A stretch of DNA of 6,417 nt from an uncultured Oscillospiraceae bacterium (GCA_944385265.1 CALWWO010000071.1:1-6417); one strand, 5' to 3'; counted from the first letter of the stretch, positions 1 to 6,238 are shown. A program made the numbers and translations. Notes: generated from the sequence alone by a model not told the origin.

Positions 1-119
1 CCCATACCTATCGAAAATTCGTTTACTTTTACGCCGCAAGCTTTTGCCGCTACAAAGTGCCCGAATTCATGAGAGGCGATCAGTATCCCAAATGCTAAAA
101 TCGCTAAAACAATATACAT
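1..119 (-). CDS. rseP: RseP/MmpA-type site-2 zinc metalloprotease, N-terminal fragment (gene continues past left edge)
   Basis: Only the first 39 codons are inside the window. The protein starts with a hydrophobic stretch (residues 2-15) that would be the first membrane segment. It runs straight into HEFGH at residues 17-21, the HExxH zinc-binding and catalytic motif of peptidase family M50, followed by FVAAKACGV and NEFSIGMG, typical of RseP/YluC-like intramembrane proteases. Known members cut membrane-embedded anti-sigma factors or remnant signal peptides; the target here cannot be inferred. The ATG is preceded by AGAAAGG eight bases upstream. An in-frame TAA, which is the dxr stop, lies two codons before it, so no longer start exists. 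It follows dxr by three bases and is surely co-transcribed with it. The PDZ domain and C-terminal membrane segments expected of the family lie outside the window. Confidence 0.93.
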   Translation of the reverse strand, partial: MYIVLAILAFGILIASHEFGHFVAAKACGVKVNEFSIGM

Positions 120-122
120 AGA

Positions 123-1265
123 TTATGCCTTTCTAAAAACAAATTCGCGTGACTCACCGTCCGCTTTTAAAATATCCTCCAGCCTTTCGGCTTTATTACC
201 GCCGAATTTTTCTACCGCTTCTCTGACAAGCTCGTAAATCTCCGGAAATCCTATTTTATCCTCTAGAAAAAGCTTCACCGCCGCTTCATTCGCGGCGTTC
301 ATCACGGCGCACGACACATCCTCGCGTCCCGCGATCTCCATCGCAAGGCTAAGGCACCTGAAGGTATCAGTATCCGGCTCAAAAAAAGTAAGCGCCCCCG
401 CTTTAGTAAAATCCATCTCCGGTATAACGGCCTCGCCGCGATATGGATATGTCAGGGCGAGCTCTATCGGCAGCCGCATATCTGGCATGCCCATCTGTGC
501 TATGACCGAATTATCCTTAAATTCGACCATCGAATGTACGATACTCTGCGGATGTATCAATACCTTTATCTGCTCCGGACGCGCTCTGAAAAGGTGCATA
601 GCTTCAATAAACTCAAGCCCCTTGTTCATCAACGTCGCCGAATCGATGGTGATCTTCGCGCCCATGCTCCAGTTTGGATGACGCAGAGCCTGTTCTTTCT
701 TTACGCTCTTCAGCTCATCTGCCGTCATCCCTCTGAACGGTCCTCCGGACGCCGTTAGCAATATGCGCTTCATCTCGCCCGCTCTCCCGGACTTTAGGCA
801 CTGGAATATCGCCGAATGCTCAGAATCGACAGGCAGTATCTCCGCTCCGTATTCTGCCGCAGCTTTCATCACTATATGCCCGGCGCACACCAGTGTCTCT
901 TTATTGGCAAGCGCAATGCGCTTTTTATTTCTTATCGCCTCAAGCGTCGGTCTAAGTCCGGCTGTCCCCACAATGGCGGTGACGACAGTGTCGGTATCCG
1001 CGTCCGCCGCCGCCTCGCAAAGCGCCATGGTGCCTGATAAGACGCGCGTATTTGTATCCTTTGTCCGTGCATGCAAATCTCGTGCCGCAGATTCGTCGCA
1101 CACGACTGCAAGCCTTGGCTTGAACTCTCGTATCTGGCGTTCTAACAGCTTCGTATTGCGGTTTGCAGTGAGAGTCATAACCTCACACCCGAGTTTTTTA
1201 ATGACATCAAGACTCTGCCGACCTATCGAGCCGGTGGATCCCAGTATCGATATCCTCTTTTTCAT
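123..1265 (-). CDS. dxr: 1-deoxy-D-xylulose 5-phosphate reductoisomerase (DXR, IspC)
   Basis: This is a cytoplasmic enzyme of the MEP isoprenoid pathway that converts DXP to 2-C-methyl-D-erythritol 4-phosphate with NADPH. At 380 residues it is full length for the family. The dinucleotide-binding loop GSTGSIG is at residues 9-15, and LANKETLV at about 119-126 completes the NADPH domain. The metal ligands are D147 and E149 in VDSEH and E218 in MNKGLE. The substrate loop shows TASGGPFRG (171-179) and HPNWSMG (196-202). The C-terminal helical domain contains NAANEAAV. The ATG start gives the canonical MKKRISILGSTG opening; a GAGG about 13 bases upstream is a rather distant ribosome binding site. 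A 180-base gap separates it from cdsA, whereas rseP follows after three bases in the same reading phase (TAA TCT ATG). All key residues are present. Confidence 0.98.
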   Translation of the reverse strand: MKKRISILGSTGSIGRQSLDVIKKLGCEVMTLTANRNTKLLERQIREFKPRLAVVCDESAARDLHARTKDTNTRVLSGTMALCEAAADADTDTVVTAIVGTAGLRPTLEAIRNKKRIALANKETLVCAGHIVMKAAAEYGAEILPVDSEHSAIFQCLKSGRAGEMKRILLTASGGPFRGMTADELKSVKKEQALRHPNWSMGAKITIDSATLMNKGLEFIEAMHLFRARPEQIKVLIHPQSIVHSMVEFKDNSVIAQMGMPDMRLPIELALTYPYRGEAVIPEMDFTKAGALTFFEPDTDTFRCLSLAMEIAGREDVSCAVMNAANEAAVKLFLEDKIGFPEIYELVREAVEKFGGNKAERLEDILKADGESREFVFRKA

Positions 1266-1445
1266 AATTATTGACTTGCCTCATAAATAATGCGTTTTTT
1301 ACATCACGGTAAAAATGCGACCATATATGTATGCCATCGCCTTCCGTATAAAAAGATACCTATTGCTTCGCATGACATACTTTTATGACGTCCGCGCCGG
1401 CATTGTAACGCAAAAAGTGCGATGACAGGCAGGTTTCAAAAACGC
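1266..1445. other. 180-base non-coding gap between cdsA and dxr
   Basis: This stretch interrupts an otherwise tightly packed minus-strand cluster. No convincing gene, tRNA or strong terminator is visible. Two overlapping 24-codon minus-strand frames (1299-1373 and 1304-1378) lack a ribosome binding site and any recognisable composition. On the minus strand TTACAAT occurs at about 1403-1409, a possible -10 box, but no good -35 lies at the right distance. A short CGCA/TGCG dyad around a T-run is too weak for a terminator. It may hold an internal promoter or a leader for dxr-rseP, or be the remnant of a lost segment. Confidence 0.5.
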
Positions 1446-2276
1446 TCAAAATATTCTTATGATCTCCGCCGTCATAAAAATTATCGGCGCGGAGAAAATA
1501 GTGCTGTCAAATCTGTCCAGCATGCCGCCGTGTCCCGGAAAAATATGTCCGTAATCCTTCACTCCGCACAGCCTTTTTATCAGCGAAAACGCCAGATCGC
1601 CGAGCTGGGAAGCAAAACTTCCTATTGCCCCGCACAGTATAAGAGAGAGAAAACGGAACGATATCCCCTCGAGCCATATCGCCATTAGCCCGAATAGCAT
1701 AGCTCCGGCAATAGCGAACAGCACCCCGCCGACACAGCCAGCCGTTGTTTTATTTGGGCTGACCTTTGGAAACGCCTTTTGATTGCCGAAATATTTCCCG
1801 AAAATCAAGCCGCCCGTATCGGACATCAGAGTAATAAAAAACGGCAGCATAACATATATTTGTCCATGTTCCGCAAGGCGGGCGTTTATGAACATAGACA
1901 AAAACCACGGTATCATAACCCCCGCAAAAAGAGAGCCGAAAAGCTCATTCATATATATATTCTGCCCTGTGTCATACTTACGTATAGCTTCAGCAAAAAC
2001 ACCCGATACGAACAATACCGCTGTCCCGCTTAAAAGATATTCTTTTTGCGGATAATTGTATCCGAAATATGCGATCACCGGTATCGCCGCAGCGGACATT
2101 ATTGTAAAAATCCGCATATTTATACTGCTTTTTACCTCTATAACGCGCATAAATTCATACGCTGACAGCACGGATATGAGCGATACGGCTATAAAAGTCC
2201 CGCCCGGCGGGGCTGCCATGAAAAGCAGAAACAGAATTGGCAGCCCTACCGCCGCCACTATCAATCTCTTTTTCAT
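1446..2276 (-). CDS. cdsA: Phosphatidate cytidylyltransferase (CDP-diacylglycerol synthase)
   Basis: This integral membrane enzyme makes CDP-diacylglycerol from phosphatidate and CTP, the branch-point precursor of bacterial phospholipids. The 276 residues are mostly hydrophobic, with several membrane segments (for example about 5-22, 26-42, 56-72, 83-97, 115-130, 142-158, 182-203 and 208-222). The C-terminal family signature is complete at residues 231-257: SLIKR, then KD at 240-241, PGHGG at 247-251 and DRFD at 254-257. Upstream, SDTGGLIFGKYFG (152-164) matches the conserved loop. The SPxKTxEG box reads SPNKTTAG (173-180), with Ala179 where Glu is usual. The ATG overlaps the uppS stop by four bases (ATGA), and AGGGG just upstream serves as ribosome binding site, so translation is probably coupled to uppS. 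The assignment is firm; the effect of the Ala substitution is unknown. Confidence 0.97.
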   Translation of the reverse strand: MKKRLIVAAVGLPILFLLFMAAPPGGTFIAVSLISVLSAYEFMRVIEVKSSINMRIFTIMSAAAIPVIAYFGYNYPQKEYLLSGTAVLFVSGVFAEAIRKYDTGQNIYMNELFGSLFAGVMIPWFLSMFINARLAEHGQIYVMLPFFITLMSDTGGLIFGKYFGNQKAFPKVSPNKTTAGCVGGVLFAIAGAMLFGLMAIWLEGISFRFLSLILCGAIGSFASQLGDLAFSLIKRLCGVKDYGHIFPGHGGMLDRFDSTIFSAPIIFMTAEIIRIF

Positions 2277-3016
2277 TTCTTCCCCTGTACTCCCCCATAT
2301 CTTCTATCTCTTTTTTGATACGAAATAATAGCGCGGTCGATCTCTTTTTTATTAAAATCAGGCCACAGCGTATCAGTAAAATAAAACTCAGAATACGCCG
2401 ACTGCCATAGCAGAAAATTGGAAAGCCGCAGCTCTCCGCTCGGTCGTATTATGAGATCGGGATCCGGCATTCCTTTTGAGTACAAATATTCTTTGAAGGA
2501 ATCCTCATCGATTTTCTTTCCTGTATCTTTATATTCCTTCGCATACGCTCTAGCCGCGCGGACGATCTCGTCTCTGCCGCCGTAATTTACACAAATATTG
2601 ACCTGGACCCCATCAAATTTATTTGATATCCGCTCAGTTTCTGAAATCAGACCCTGCAATTTTGGAGATAAAACCGTCGTGTCGCCGAAAAATTTCATCT
2701 TTACTTTATCTTTTTCCATCTTGCCGATAGCCTCGATAAGATATTTTTCGAGAAGCTGCATTATTGCCTCAACCTCTTCGGGCGGGCGTTTCCAGTTTTC
2801 TGTTGAAAAAGCGTAAACTGTAAGATACTCTATCCCTATTTCCTTGCAGTAAGTCGCTATAGTGCGAAACGTCTCCGCTCCCGCGGCATGTCCCGCCGTT
2901 CTCGGAAGACCGCGCTTTTTCGCCCATCTTCCGTTCCCGTCCATAATTATAGCGATATGGCGGGGAAGCCTTTCCATATCAACCTGCCCCGCCTCTCTCT
3001 TTTTAAAAATTTTCAT
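2273..3016 (-). CDS. uppS: Isoprenyl transferase / undecaprenyl diphosphate synthase
   Basis: This cis-prenyltransferase condenses isopentenyl diphosphate onto farnesyl diphosphate to give the C55 undecaprenyl carrier used for peptidoglycan and other wall polymers. It acts at the cytoplasmic face of the membrane. The 247-residue length is normal. The catalytic loop IAIIMDGNGRWAKKRG is at residues 21-36, with D26 as the Mg-binding aspartate. AFSTENWKRP (69-78), NYGGRDEI (144-151) and the C-terminal SNFLLWQSAYSEFYFTDTLWPDF (199-221) are all present. The IRTSGE box instead reads IRPSGE (190-195), with Pro192. The ATG used overlaps the frr stop as TGATG but has a weak ribosome binding site. An internal ATG at codon 14 (about 2977) has GGGGCAGG before it, so a 234-residue form is possible; both keep the catalytic core. 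cdsA follows with a four-base overlap. Confidence 0.97.
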   Translation of the reverse strand: MKIFKKREAGQVDMERLPRHIAIIMDGNGRWAKKRGLPRTAGHAAGAETFRTIATYCKEIGIEYLTVYAFSTENWKRPPEEVEAIMQLLEKYLIEAIGKMEKDKVKMKFFGDTTVLSPKLQGLISETERISNKFDGVQVNICVNYGGRDEIVRAARAYAKEYKDTGKKIDEDSFKEYLYSKGMPDPDLIIRPSGELRLSNFLLWQSAYSEFYFTDTLWPDFNKKEIDRAIISYQKRDRRYGGVQGKK

Positions 3017-3561
3017 CAGATTTCAGACAACTCTTTTTCTTTTGCCGCAGTTATCTTGTCTATTTCCTTGATATAGTCATCGGTAATTTTCTGCATATCC
3101 TTTTCTATATCCTTAAGATCGTCTTCGGTCAGTTCAGATTTCTTCTTTTGAGCTTTGAATGCCTCCATCGCATCTCTTCTGATATTGCGGATAGCTACCT
3201 TGCCGTCCTCGCTGTATTTCTTCACCTGCTTTGTAAGTTCTTTGCGGCGCTCCTCCGTAAGCTGCGGGAAAATAAGTCTGATGACCTTGCCGTCATTCTG
3301 CGGATTTATGCCGAGGTCCGACGTCTGAATGGCTTTTTCAATCGCCTTAAGCAGCCCCGTATCCCACGGCTGGATAAGAAGCGTCCTCGGATCGGGCGAG
3401 CTTATCGTCCCTACCTGATTCAGCGGCGTCGGCGTTCCGTAATACTCGACCCTGATCTGGTCTAAAACCGCCGCATTGGCTCTTCCTGCTCTTACTGCTG
3501 AAAACTGGCTTTGAAGCGCGTCTATTGTCTTTTGCATTCTGTTTGTGTATTCGCTATACAT
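3016..3561 (-). CDS. frr: Ribosome recycling factor
   Basis: RRF works with EF-G to split the post-termination ribosome complex so that subunits can be reused; it is a soluble tRNA-shaped protein. With the start chosen here it has 181 residues, close to the usual 185. Domain I helices carry VRAGRANAAVLDQIRVEYYG (23-42). Domain II contains TPLNQVGTISSPDPRTLLIQPWD (45-67). The second part of domain I carries INPQNDGKVIRLIFPQLTEERR (85-106) and RNIRRDA (125-131), whose arginines contact rRNA in known RRFs. The C-terminal helix is lysine- and glutamate-rich. The ATG at 3561 is supported by a perfect AGGAGG nine bases upstream. An upstream in-frame TTG would add 17 residues without such a site. 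The gene lies 52 bases after pyrH, and its stop overlaps the uppS start by one base. Confidence 0.97.
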   Translation of the reverse strand: MYSEYTNRMQKTIDALQSQFSAVRAGRANAAVLDQIRVEYYGTPTPLNQVGTISSPDPRTLLIQPWDTGLLKAIEKAIQTSDLGINPQNDGKVIRLIFPQLTEERRKELTKQVKKYSEDGKVAIRNIRRDAMEAFKAQKKKSELTEDDLKDIEKDMQKITDDYIKEIDKITAAKEKELSEI

Positions 3562-3570
3562 GGCTATTAC

Positions 3571-3576
3571 CCTCCT
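3571..3576 (-). promoter_or_regulatory. frr ribosome binding site
   Basis: A perfect AGGAGG on the minus strand lies nine bases before the ATG at 3561. It decides the frr start against an upstream in-frame TTG at 3612, which has no such site. Confidence 0.88.
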
Positions 3577-3613
3577 ATGTATTTTAATCGTATTATTTTT
3601 TGGATTACGCAAA

Positions 3614-4342
3614 TTATTCTTTGACTACCGTGCCCACTTTTTCACCCATCACTGCTCTATAAATATTTTCCGGATCTTTAAGAGCGAACAGTATGACAGG
3701 TATTTTATTATCCATTGAAAGCGAGGTTGCAGTCGTATCCATGACGGCAAGCTGCTTGACAATCATTTCAGCGTACGATATCTCGTCGTATTTAACGGCG
3801 TCCGGATGAGTTTTAGGATCAGCGCTGTAAACGCCGTCGATATTTTTCGCCAAAAGAATAACGTCCGCCTTTATTTCAGCGGCTCTCAACACTGCTGCCG
3901 TATCGGTCGAAAAATACGGATTTCCTGTTCCTCCTCCGAATATTACGACTCTGCCGTTGTTGAGGTGCTTATCCGCCTTCAATCTGATATACGGCTCCGC
4001 TATCGGGCGCATTTCTATAGCGGTCTGTACCCTTACAGGCACGTCCATCTGCTCCAGCACATCAGCCACAGCGAGGCAGTTCATAACCGTGGCGAGCATG
4101 CCGATATGGTCCGCCCTTGTGCGCTCCATATTCTCGCCGGCTTTTGCGCCGCGCCAAAAGTTGCCGCCGCCGATAACGATGCCGATCTGCACCCCTTCTT
4201 CATTGCACTTTTTAACTACCGCGCAAACTTTTCTTATGATATTAAAATCCAGCCCCATTTTCCGATCGCCGGCAAGCGCCTCGCCGCTGAGCTTAAGCAG
4301 CACCCGCTTGTATTTCGGTTTCCTTTTATTTTCTTCATCCAT
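3614..4342 (-). CDS. pyrH: Uridylate kinase (UMP kinase)
   Basis: This enzyme phosphorylates UMP to UDP with ATP in de novo pyrimidine synthesis, usually as a cytoplasmic hexamer controlled by GTP and UTP. It belongs to the amino-acid kinase fold, and 242 residues is typical. KLSGEAL (17-23) is the N-terminal phosphate-binding segment, and GGGNFWRG (58-65) is the second glycine loop. [22 protein letters not shown] (76-97) and QTAIEM (106-111) form the UMP side. [14 protein letters not shown] (136-149) and [11 protein letters not shown] (166-176) complete the active site and ATP side. The ATG at 4342 is preceded by GGGAGG twelve bases upstream, while a TTG 12 codons earlier lacks a site. This is the first minus-strand gene; a divergent MecA-like gene lies upstream in place of the frequently seen rpsB-tsf pair. 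Confidence 0.97.
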   Translation of the reverse strand: MDEENKRKPKYKRVLLKLSGEALAGDRKMGLDFNIIRKVCAVVKKCNEEGVQIGIVIGGGNFWRGAKAGENMERTRADHIGMLATVMNCLAVADVLEQMDVPVRVQTAIEMRPIAEPYIRLKADKHLNNGRVVIFGGGTGNPYFSTDTAAVLRAAEIKADVILLAKNIDGVYSADPKTHPDAVKYDEISYAEMIVKQLAVMDTTATSLSMDNKIPVILFALKDPENIYRAVMGEKVGTVVKE

Positions 4343-4473
4343 AGCTTTGCTTTTCCTCCCGATCTTTTGTTCACGCAATACTTCATTATGCTACATTTTA
4401 ATATATTTCAGCCCAAATTGGAATACTGTTTTAAAATTTTTTACTTTTATGCATTTTTGCCATATATTTAAAC

Positions 4474-4502
4474 TTTTTTTGCGGCTAAAGCCGTTTTATA
4501 AT
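4474..4502 (+). promoter_or_regulatory. Candidate promoter of the MecA-like gene
   Basis: A perfect TATAAT at 4497-4502 sits 35 bases before the proposed ATG, giving a short leader. The matching -35 region, 17 bases upstream, is only a T-run, so the promoter would be weak or activator-dependent. The spacer between the two boxes contains the dyad at 4482-4493. Confidence 0.4.
4482..4493. repeat. Short GC-rich inverted repeat in the promoter spacer
   Basis: CGGCT-AA-AGCCG is a perfect 12-base dyad in an otherwise AT-rich region, flanked by T-runs on the plus strand. It lies between the presumed -35 and the TATAAT box. It could be a regulator binding site or a very short hairpin. As an RNA hairpin it has only about four stable pairs, too few for a convincing terminator. 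Confidence 0.4.
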
Positions 4503-4537
4503 ATTTGTACAGACTTTTAGGCGGGAGCTGCTCATTT

Positions 4538-5026
4538 ATGATAATACATAATACAAAAAATTCTTTCTTTATGCTTTACCTCGACTCAACGGATTTTGAA
4601 AAATACCACATTGACCCCTCCTCCGTTTCTGCCGAGCAGGCAATGGATATACTGTCAAGATCATGCGCTTCTTTTTCTCCAAGCCCTTTAGCGGCGGCTG
4701 AAATAGAGCTTTTCCCGGGAAATTCAGATCTTCTGATGTTCATTCGGGCAAATCTTGCTTCGCCGGTCTTTTATTCTTTTGATAGTATAGACGATATCGT
4801 GCGCGCAGTACAGGAACTCCCAAACGACACGGTCTCCTCCCTGCTGCTGTTCGAGGGCAATTATTTGCTTGTCATTTGGCCGGAAGACAACAGTCACTGC
4901 TCTATTTCCGAATTTGCGCATTTGGCAGACGCTTCGCCTAATTTTGCTCTTCATATTTTCGAGCACTCCAAAAAGCTTCTGGCTGGAAATGCTGTATCTG
5001 AACTAAAAAAAATTTTTGCAGCCTGA
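4538..5026 (+). CDS. Compact MecA-like (ClpC adaptor family) protein, diverged
   Basis: MecA proteins (PF05389) bind substrates through an N-terminal domain and dock on ClpC through a C-terminal domain, delivering targets to ClpCP. The 162-residue product follows that plan by eye. The N-terminal part (about 1-75) has the family rhythm: [19 protein letters not shown], a helix SAEQAMDIL, then the strand DLLMFIRA. The C-terminal part (about 78-161) has [32 protein letters not shown], a helix with FAHLADAS, and [14 protein letters not shown], resembling the MecA C-terminal pattern of a docking helix, a strand pair and a closing EDNAIE-LRKYF-like end. It is much shorter than the 218-residue B. subtilis MecA because the charged linker between domains is essentially missing. 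The ATG at 4538 follows GGGAG ten bases upstream; an earlier TTG at 4505 is unsupported. It shares strand and neighbourhood with smpB and ssrA. Family membership is pattern-based; function is inferred. Confidence 0.68.
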   Translation: MIIHNTKNSFFMLYLDSTDFEKYHIDPSSVSAEQAMDILSRSCASFSPSPLAAAEIELFPGNSDLLMFIRANLASPVFYSFDSIDDIVRAVQELPNDTVSSLLLFEGNYLLVIWPEDNSHCSISEFAHLADASPNFALHIFEHSKKLLAGNAVSELKKIFAA

Positions 5027-5039
5027 TAATTTTAATTTC

Positions 5040-5068
5040 TTGACATTTATGCTATACTCTAAAATAGT
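5040..5068 (+). promoter_or_regulatory. Probable sigma-A-type promoter of smpB
   Basis: A perfect -35 TTGACA (5040-5045) is followed after 17 bases by AATAGT (5063-5068), a 4/6 match to TATAAT. TATACT at 5053-5058 is a better -10 hexamer but lies too close to this -35. The element lies just after the MecA-like stop codon and about 22 bases before the smpB start, so smpB can be transcribed independently. Confidence 0.5.
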
Positions 5069-5078
5069 AATTTTTGGA

Positions 5079-5084
5079 AGGAGG
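5079..5084 (+). promoter_or_regulatory. smpB ribosome binding site
   Basis: A perfect AGGAGG six bases before the ATG at 5091. It fixes the smpB start against an in-frame TTG at 5016, which would overlap the end of the upstream gene. Confidence 0.9.
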
Positions 5085-5090
5085 GAATCC

Positions 5091-5564
5091 ATGTCTCCGA
5101 AAGCGACAGGCGTGAAACAAATCGCGAAAAACAAAAAAGCTTATCACGACTACTTTATTCTCGAGACCTTTGAAGCCGGTATCGAGCTTGCGGGGACTGA
5201 GGTGAAATCTATACGTCTGGGCAATTTAAACCTAAAGGACTCCTTCTGTTCCATAAAAAACGGCGAGATATTCGTATACGGCGTCCATATCAGCCCGTAT
5301 GAAAAGGGCAATATCTTCAATCGCGACCCCGCCCGACCGCGCCGTCTTCTGATGCACAAGCGTGAAATAAACCGGCTCTACGGTAAAATAAAGCAGGACG
5401 GGCTCACAGTCATACCGCTTTCAGTATATCTCAAAAACTCGCTTGTGAAATTTGAAATCGGGCTCGCCCGCGGCAAAAAGCTGTACGACAAGCGCGACGC
5501 TGCGGCTGCGCGCACCGCAAACCGCGAAATGGACAGAGTAATTAAAGAAAGGAACTCATACTGA
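5091..5564 (+). CDS. smpB: SsrA-binding protein SmpB
   Basis: SmpB binds the tRNA-like domain of tmRNA and places it in the empty A site of ribosomes stalled on broken mRNA, starting trans-translation. At 157 residues it is standard length. The beta-barrel core contains [16 protein letters not shown] (27-42), with the family motif GTEVKS, and [15 protein letters not shown] (66-80). These are followed by [10 protein letters not shown] (84-93) and [10 protein letters not shown] (104-113). The C-terminal GKKLYDKRD (128-136) is the conserved entry to the basic tail, which mimics the anticodon stem in the decoding centre; here the tail has an alanine run (137-140) and ends [14 protein letters not shown]. 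Its own promoter and a perfect AGGAGG precede it. The stop overlaps the next start by one base (TGATG). Its RNA partner ssrA lies one gene downstream, an arrangement that fits joint function. Confidence 0.98.
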   Translation: MSPKATGVKQIAKNKKAYHDYFILETFEAGIELAGTEVKSIRLGNLNLKDSFCSIKNGEIFVYGVHISPYEKGNIFNRDPARPRRLLMHKREINRLYGKIKQDGLTVIPLSVYLKNSLVKFEIGLARGKKLYDKRDAAAARTANREMDRVIKERNSY

Positions 5565-6082
5565 TGCAAAATCCTGTTGTAACAATAGAAATGGAAAACG
5601 GCGATATAATAAAGGCAGAGCTTTATCCTGATATTGCCCCAATAAGCGTAAATAACTTTATCTCGCTTATCAACAAGCGCTTCTATGATGGGCTTATATT
5701 CCACCGCGTAATACCCGGCTTTATGATCCAGGGCGGCTGCCCTCTCGGTACAGGCACTGGCGGTCCGGGTTATCATATAAAAGGCGAATTTAAGCTCAAC
5801 GGCTTTAAAAACAAACTTGACCACACACGCGGCGTTCTGTCAATGGCACGCGCCATGGCTCCGAACTCCGCGGGAAGCCAGTTTTTCATAATGCACGCGG
5901 ATGCGCCGCATCTTGACGGGCAGTACGCCGCCTTCGGCAAAGTGATTTCCGGCATGGAAGCTGTTGATAAAATAGCTGCCGTTCCGACAGACTTTGCCGA
6001 CCGTCCGACGCAGGATCAGCGTATGAAAAAGGTCACTGTCGATACCTTTGGCGTCGATTATCCTGAACCTGAAAAAGTTTGA
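5564..6082 (+). CDS. Cyclophilin-type peptidyl-prolyl cis-trans isomerase, cytoplasmic
   Basis: This enzyme speeds cis-trans isomerisation of Xaa-Pro bonds during folding. The 172 residues form a single cyclophilin domain with no signal peptide or membrane segment, so it should be cytoplasmic. FHRVIPGFMIQGG (46-58) holds the catalytic arginine R48 and Q56. SMARAMAPNSAGSQFFIMH (93-111) and HLDGQYAAFGKV (116-127) line the active site. The tryptophan that favours cyclosporin binding in human CypA corresponds to His116 here, so low drug sensitivity is expected, as in many bacterial cyclophilins. The ATG shares its A with the smpB stop, and AAAGGA lies eleven bases upstream, so translation is probably coupled to smpB. 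A hairpin terminator follows about 40 bases after the stop. A symbol such as ppiB would be reasonable but paralogues cannot be excluded. Confidence 0.96.
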   Translation: MQNPVVTIEMENGDIIKAELYPDIAPISVNNFISLINKRFYDGLIFHRVIPGFMIQGGCPLGTGTGGPGYHIKGEFKLNGFKNKLDHTRGVLSMARAMAPNSAGSQFFIMHADAPHLDGQYAAFGKVISGMEAVDKIAAVPTDFADRPTQDQRMKKVTVDTFGVDYPEPEKV

Positions 6083-6121
6083 TTTTTCCAAAATAGTCTA
6101 TGCTTCTTATCTAATCATGTC

Positions 6122-6144
6122 AAAAAGGGCTAAATGCCCTTTTT
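6122..6144 (+). terminator. Rho-independent terminator-like hairpin after the cyclophilin gene
   Basis: A perfect 9-base-pair stem (AAAAAGGGC at 6122-6130 with GCCCTTTTT at 6136-6144) encloses the loop TAAAT. The GC core followed by five Ts is a standard intrinsic terminator, nearly symmetric and so possibly working both ways. It ends five bases before the tmRNA 5' end. It would stop smpB-cyclophilin transcripts, though read-through or RNA processing into tmRNA cannot be excluded. Confidence 0.8.
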
Positions 6145-6196
6145 CATACGGGGGCGTACCGGTTTCGACAGGGATTCAGAAGTAAGCTAAGCGGGT

Positions 6197-6222
6197 GGAG
6201 GCGCCGCCCTCCTAAAAACGGC
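6197..6222 (+). other. tmRNA pseudoknot 1
   Basis: GGAGG (6197-6201) pairs with CCTCC (6208-6212). The loop bases GCCG (6203-6206) pair with CGGC (6219-6222) across the linker TAAAAA. The same layout, including the A-rich linker, occurs in E. coli tmRNA just upstream of its resume codon, so this knot brackets where the tag frame must begin. Confidence 0.8.
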
Positions 6223-6238
6223 AACTTATAAATTAAAG

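Larger units (their letters stand above)
4343..4537. promoter_or_regulatory. Divergent intergenic region between pyrH and the MecA-like gene
   Basis: This very AT-rich spacer must contain the promoters for both directions. On the minus strand, GGGAGG (4355-4360) is the pyrH ribosome binding site. Candidate -10 boxes for pyrH are TAAAAT (4395-4400) and CATAAT (4385-4390), but neither has a good -35 at standard distance, so the pyrH promoter is not pinned down. On the plus strand TATAAT (4497-4502) is the clearest element. No open frame or RNA gene is supported here. Confidence 0.6.

Noticed and set aside
119..123. Possible Dxr-RseP fusion, since both are in the same phase (TAA TCT ATG)
   Set aside because: A clear stop, a ribosome binding site and a canonical RseP start are present; shared phase has a one-in-three chance of occurring.
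763..1290. A 175-codon plus-strand open frame opposite dxr
   Set aside because: It lies fully antisense to a well-conserved dxr, has no family motifs and reads as a composition shadow of it.
1299..1378. Two overlapping 24-codon minus-strand frames in the cdsA-dxr gap
   Set aside because: Neither has a ribosome binding site or a recognisable sequence, and two open frames over the same short stretch suggest chance.
3562..3612. N-terminal extension of frr from a TTG
   Set aside because: A perfect AGGAGG sits before the internal ATG at 3561, and the shorter form matches the normal RRF length.
4343..4378. N-terminal extension of pyrH from a TTG
   Set aside because: GGGAGG lies downstream of that TTG and serves the ATG at 4342; family length agrees with the shorter form.
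3806..4471. A 221-codon plus-strand open frame opposite pyrH
   Set aside because: It is antisense to intact pyrH and the spacer, without ribosome binding site or recognisable motifs; it is a shadow frame.
4481..4494. The CGGCTAAAGCCG dyad with a T-run as a terminator
   Set aside because: Only about four stable base pairs can form and no gene ends before it on the plus strand; a promoter-associated dyad is more plausible.
5016..5090. N-terminal extension of smpB from a TTG
   Set aside because: It would run through the promoter and ribosome binding site and overlap the previous gene; SmpB proteins start near the ATG at 5091.
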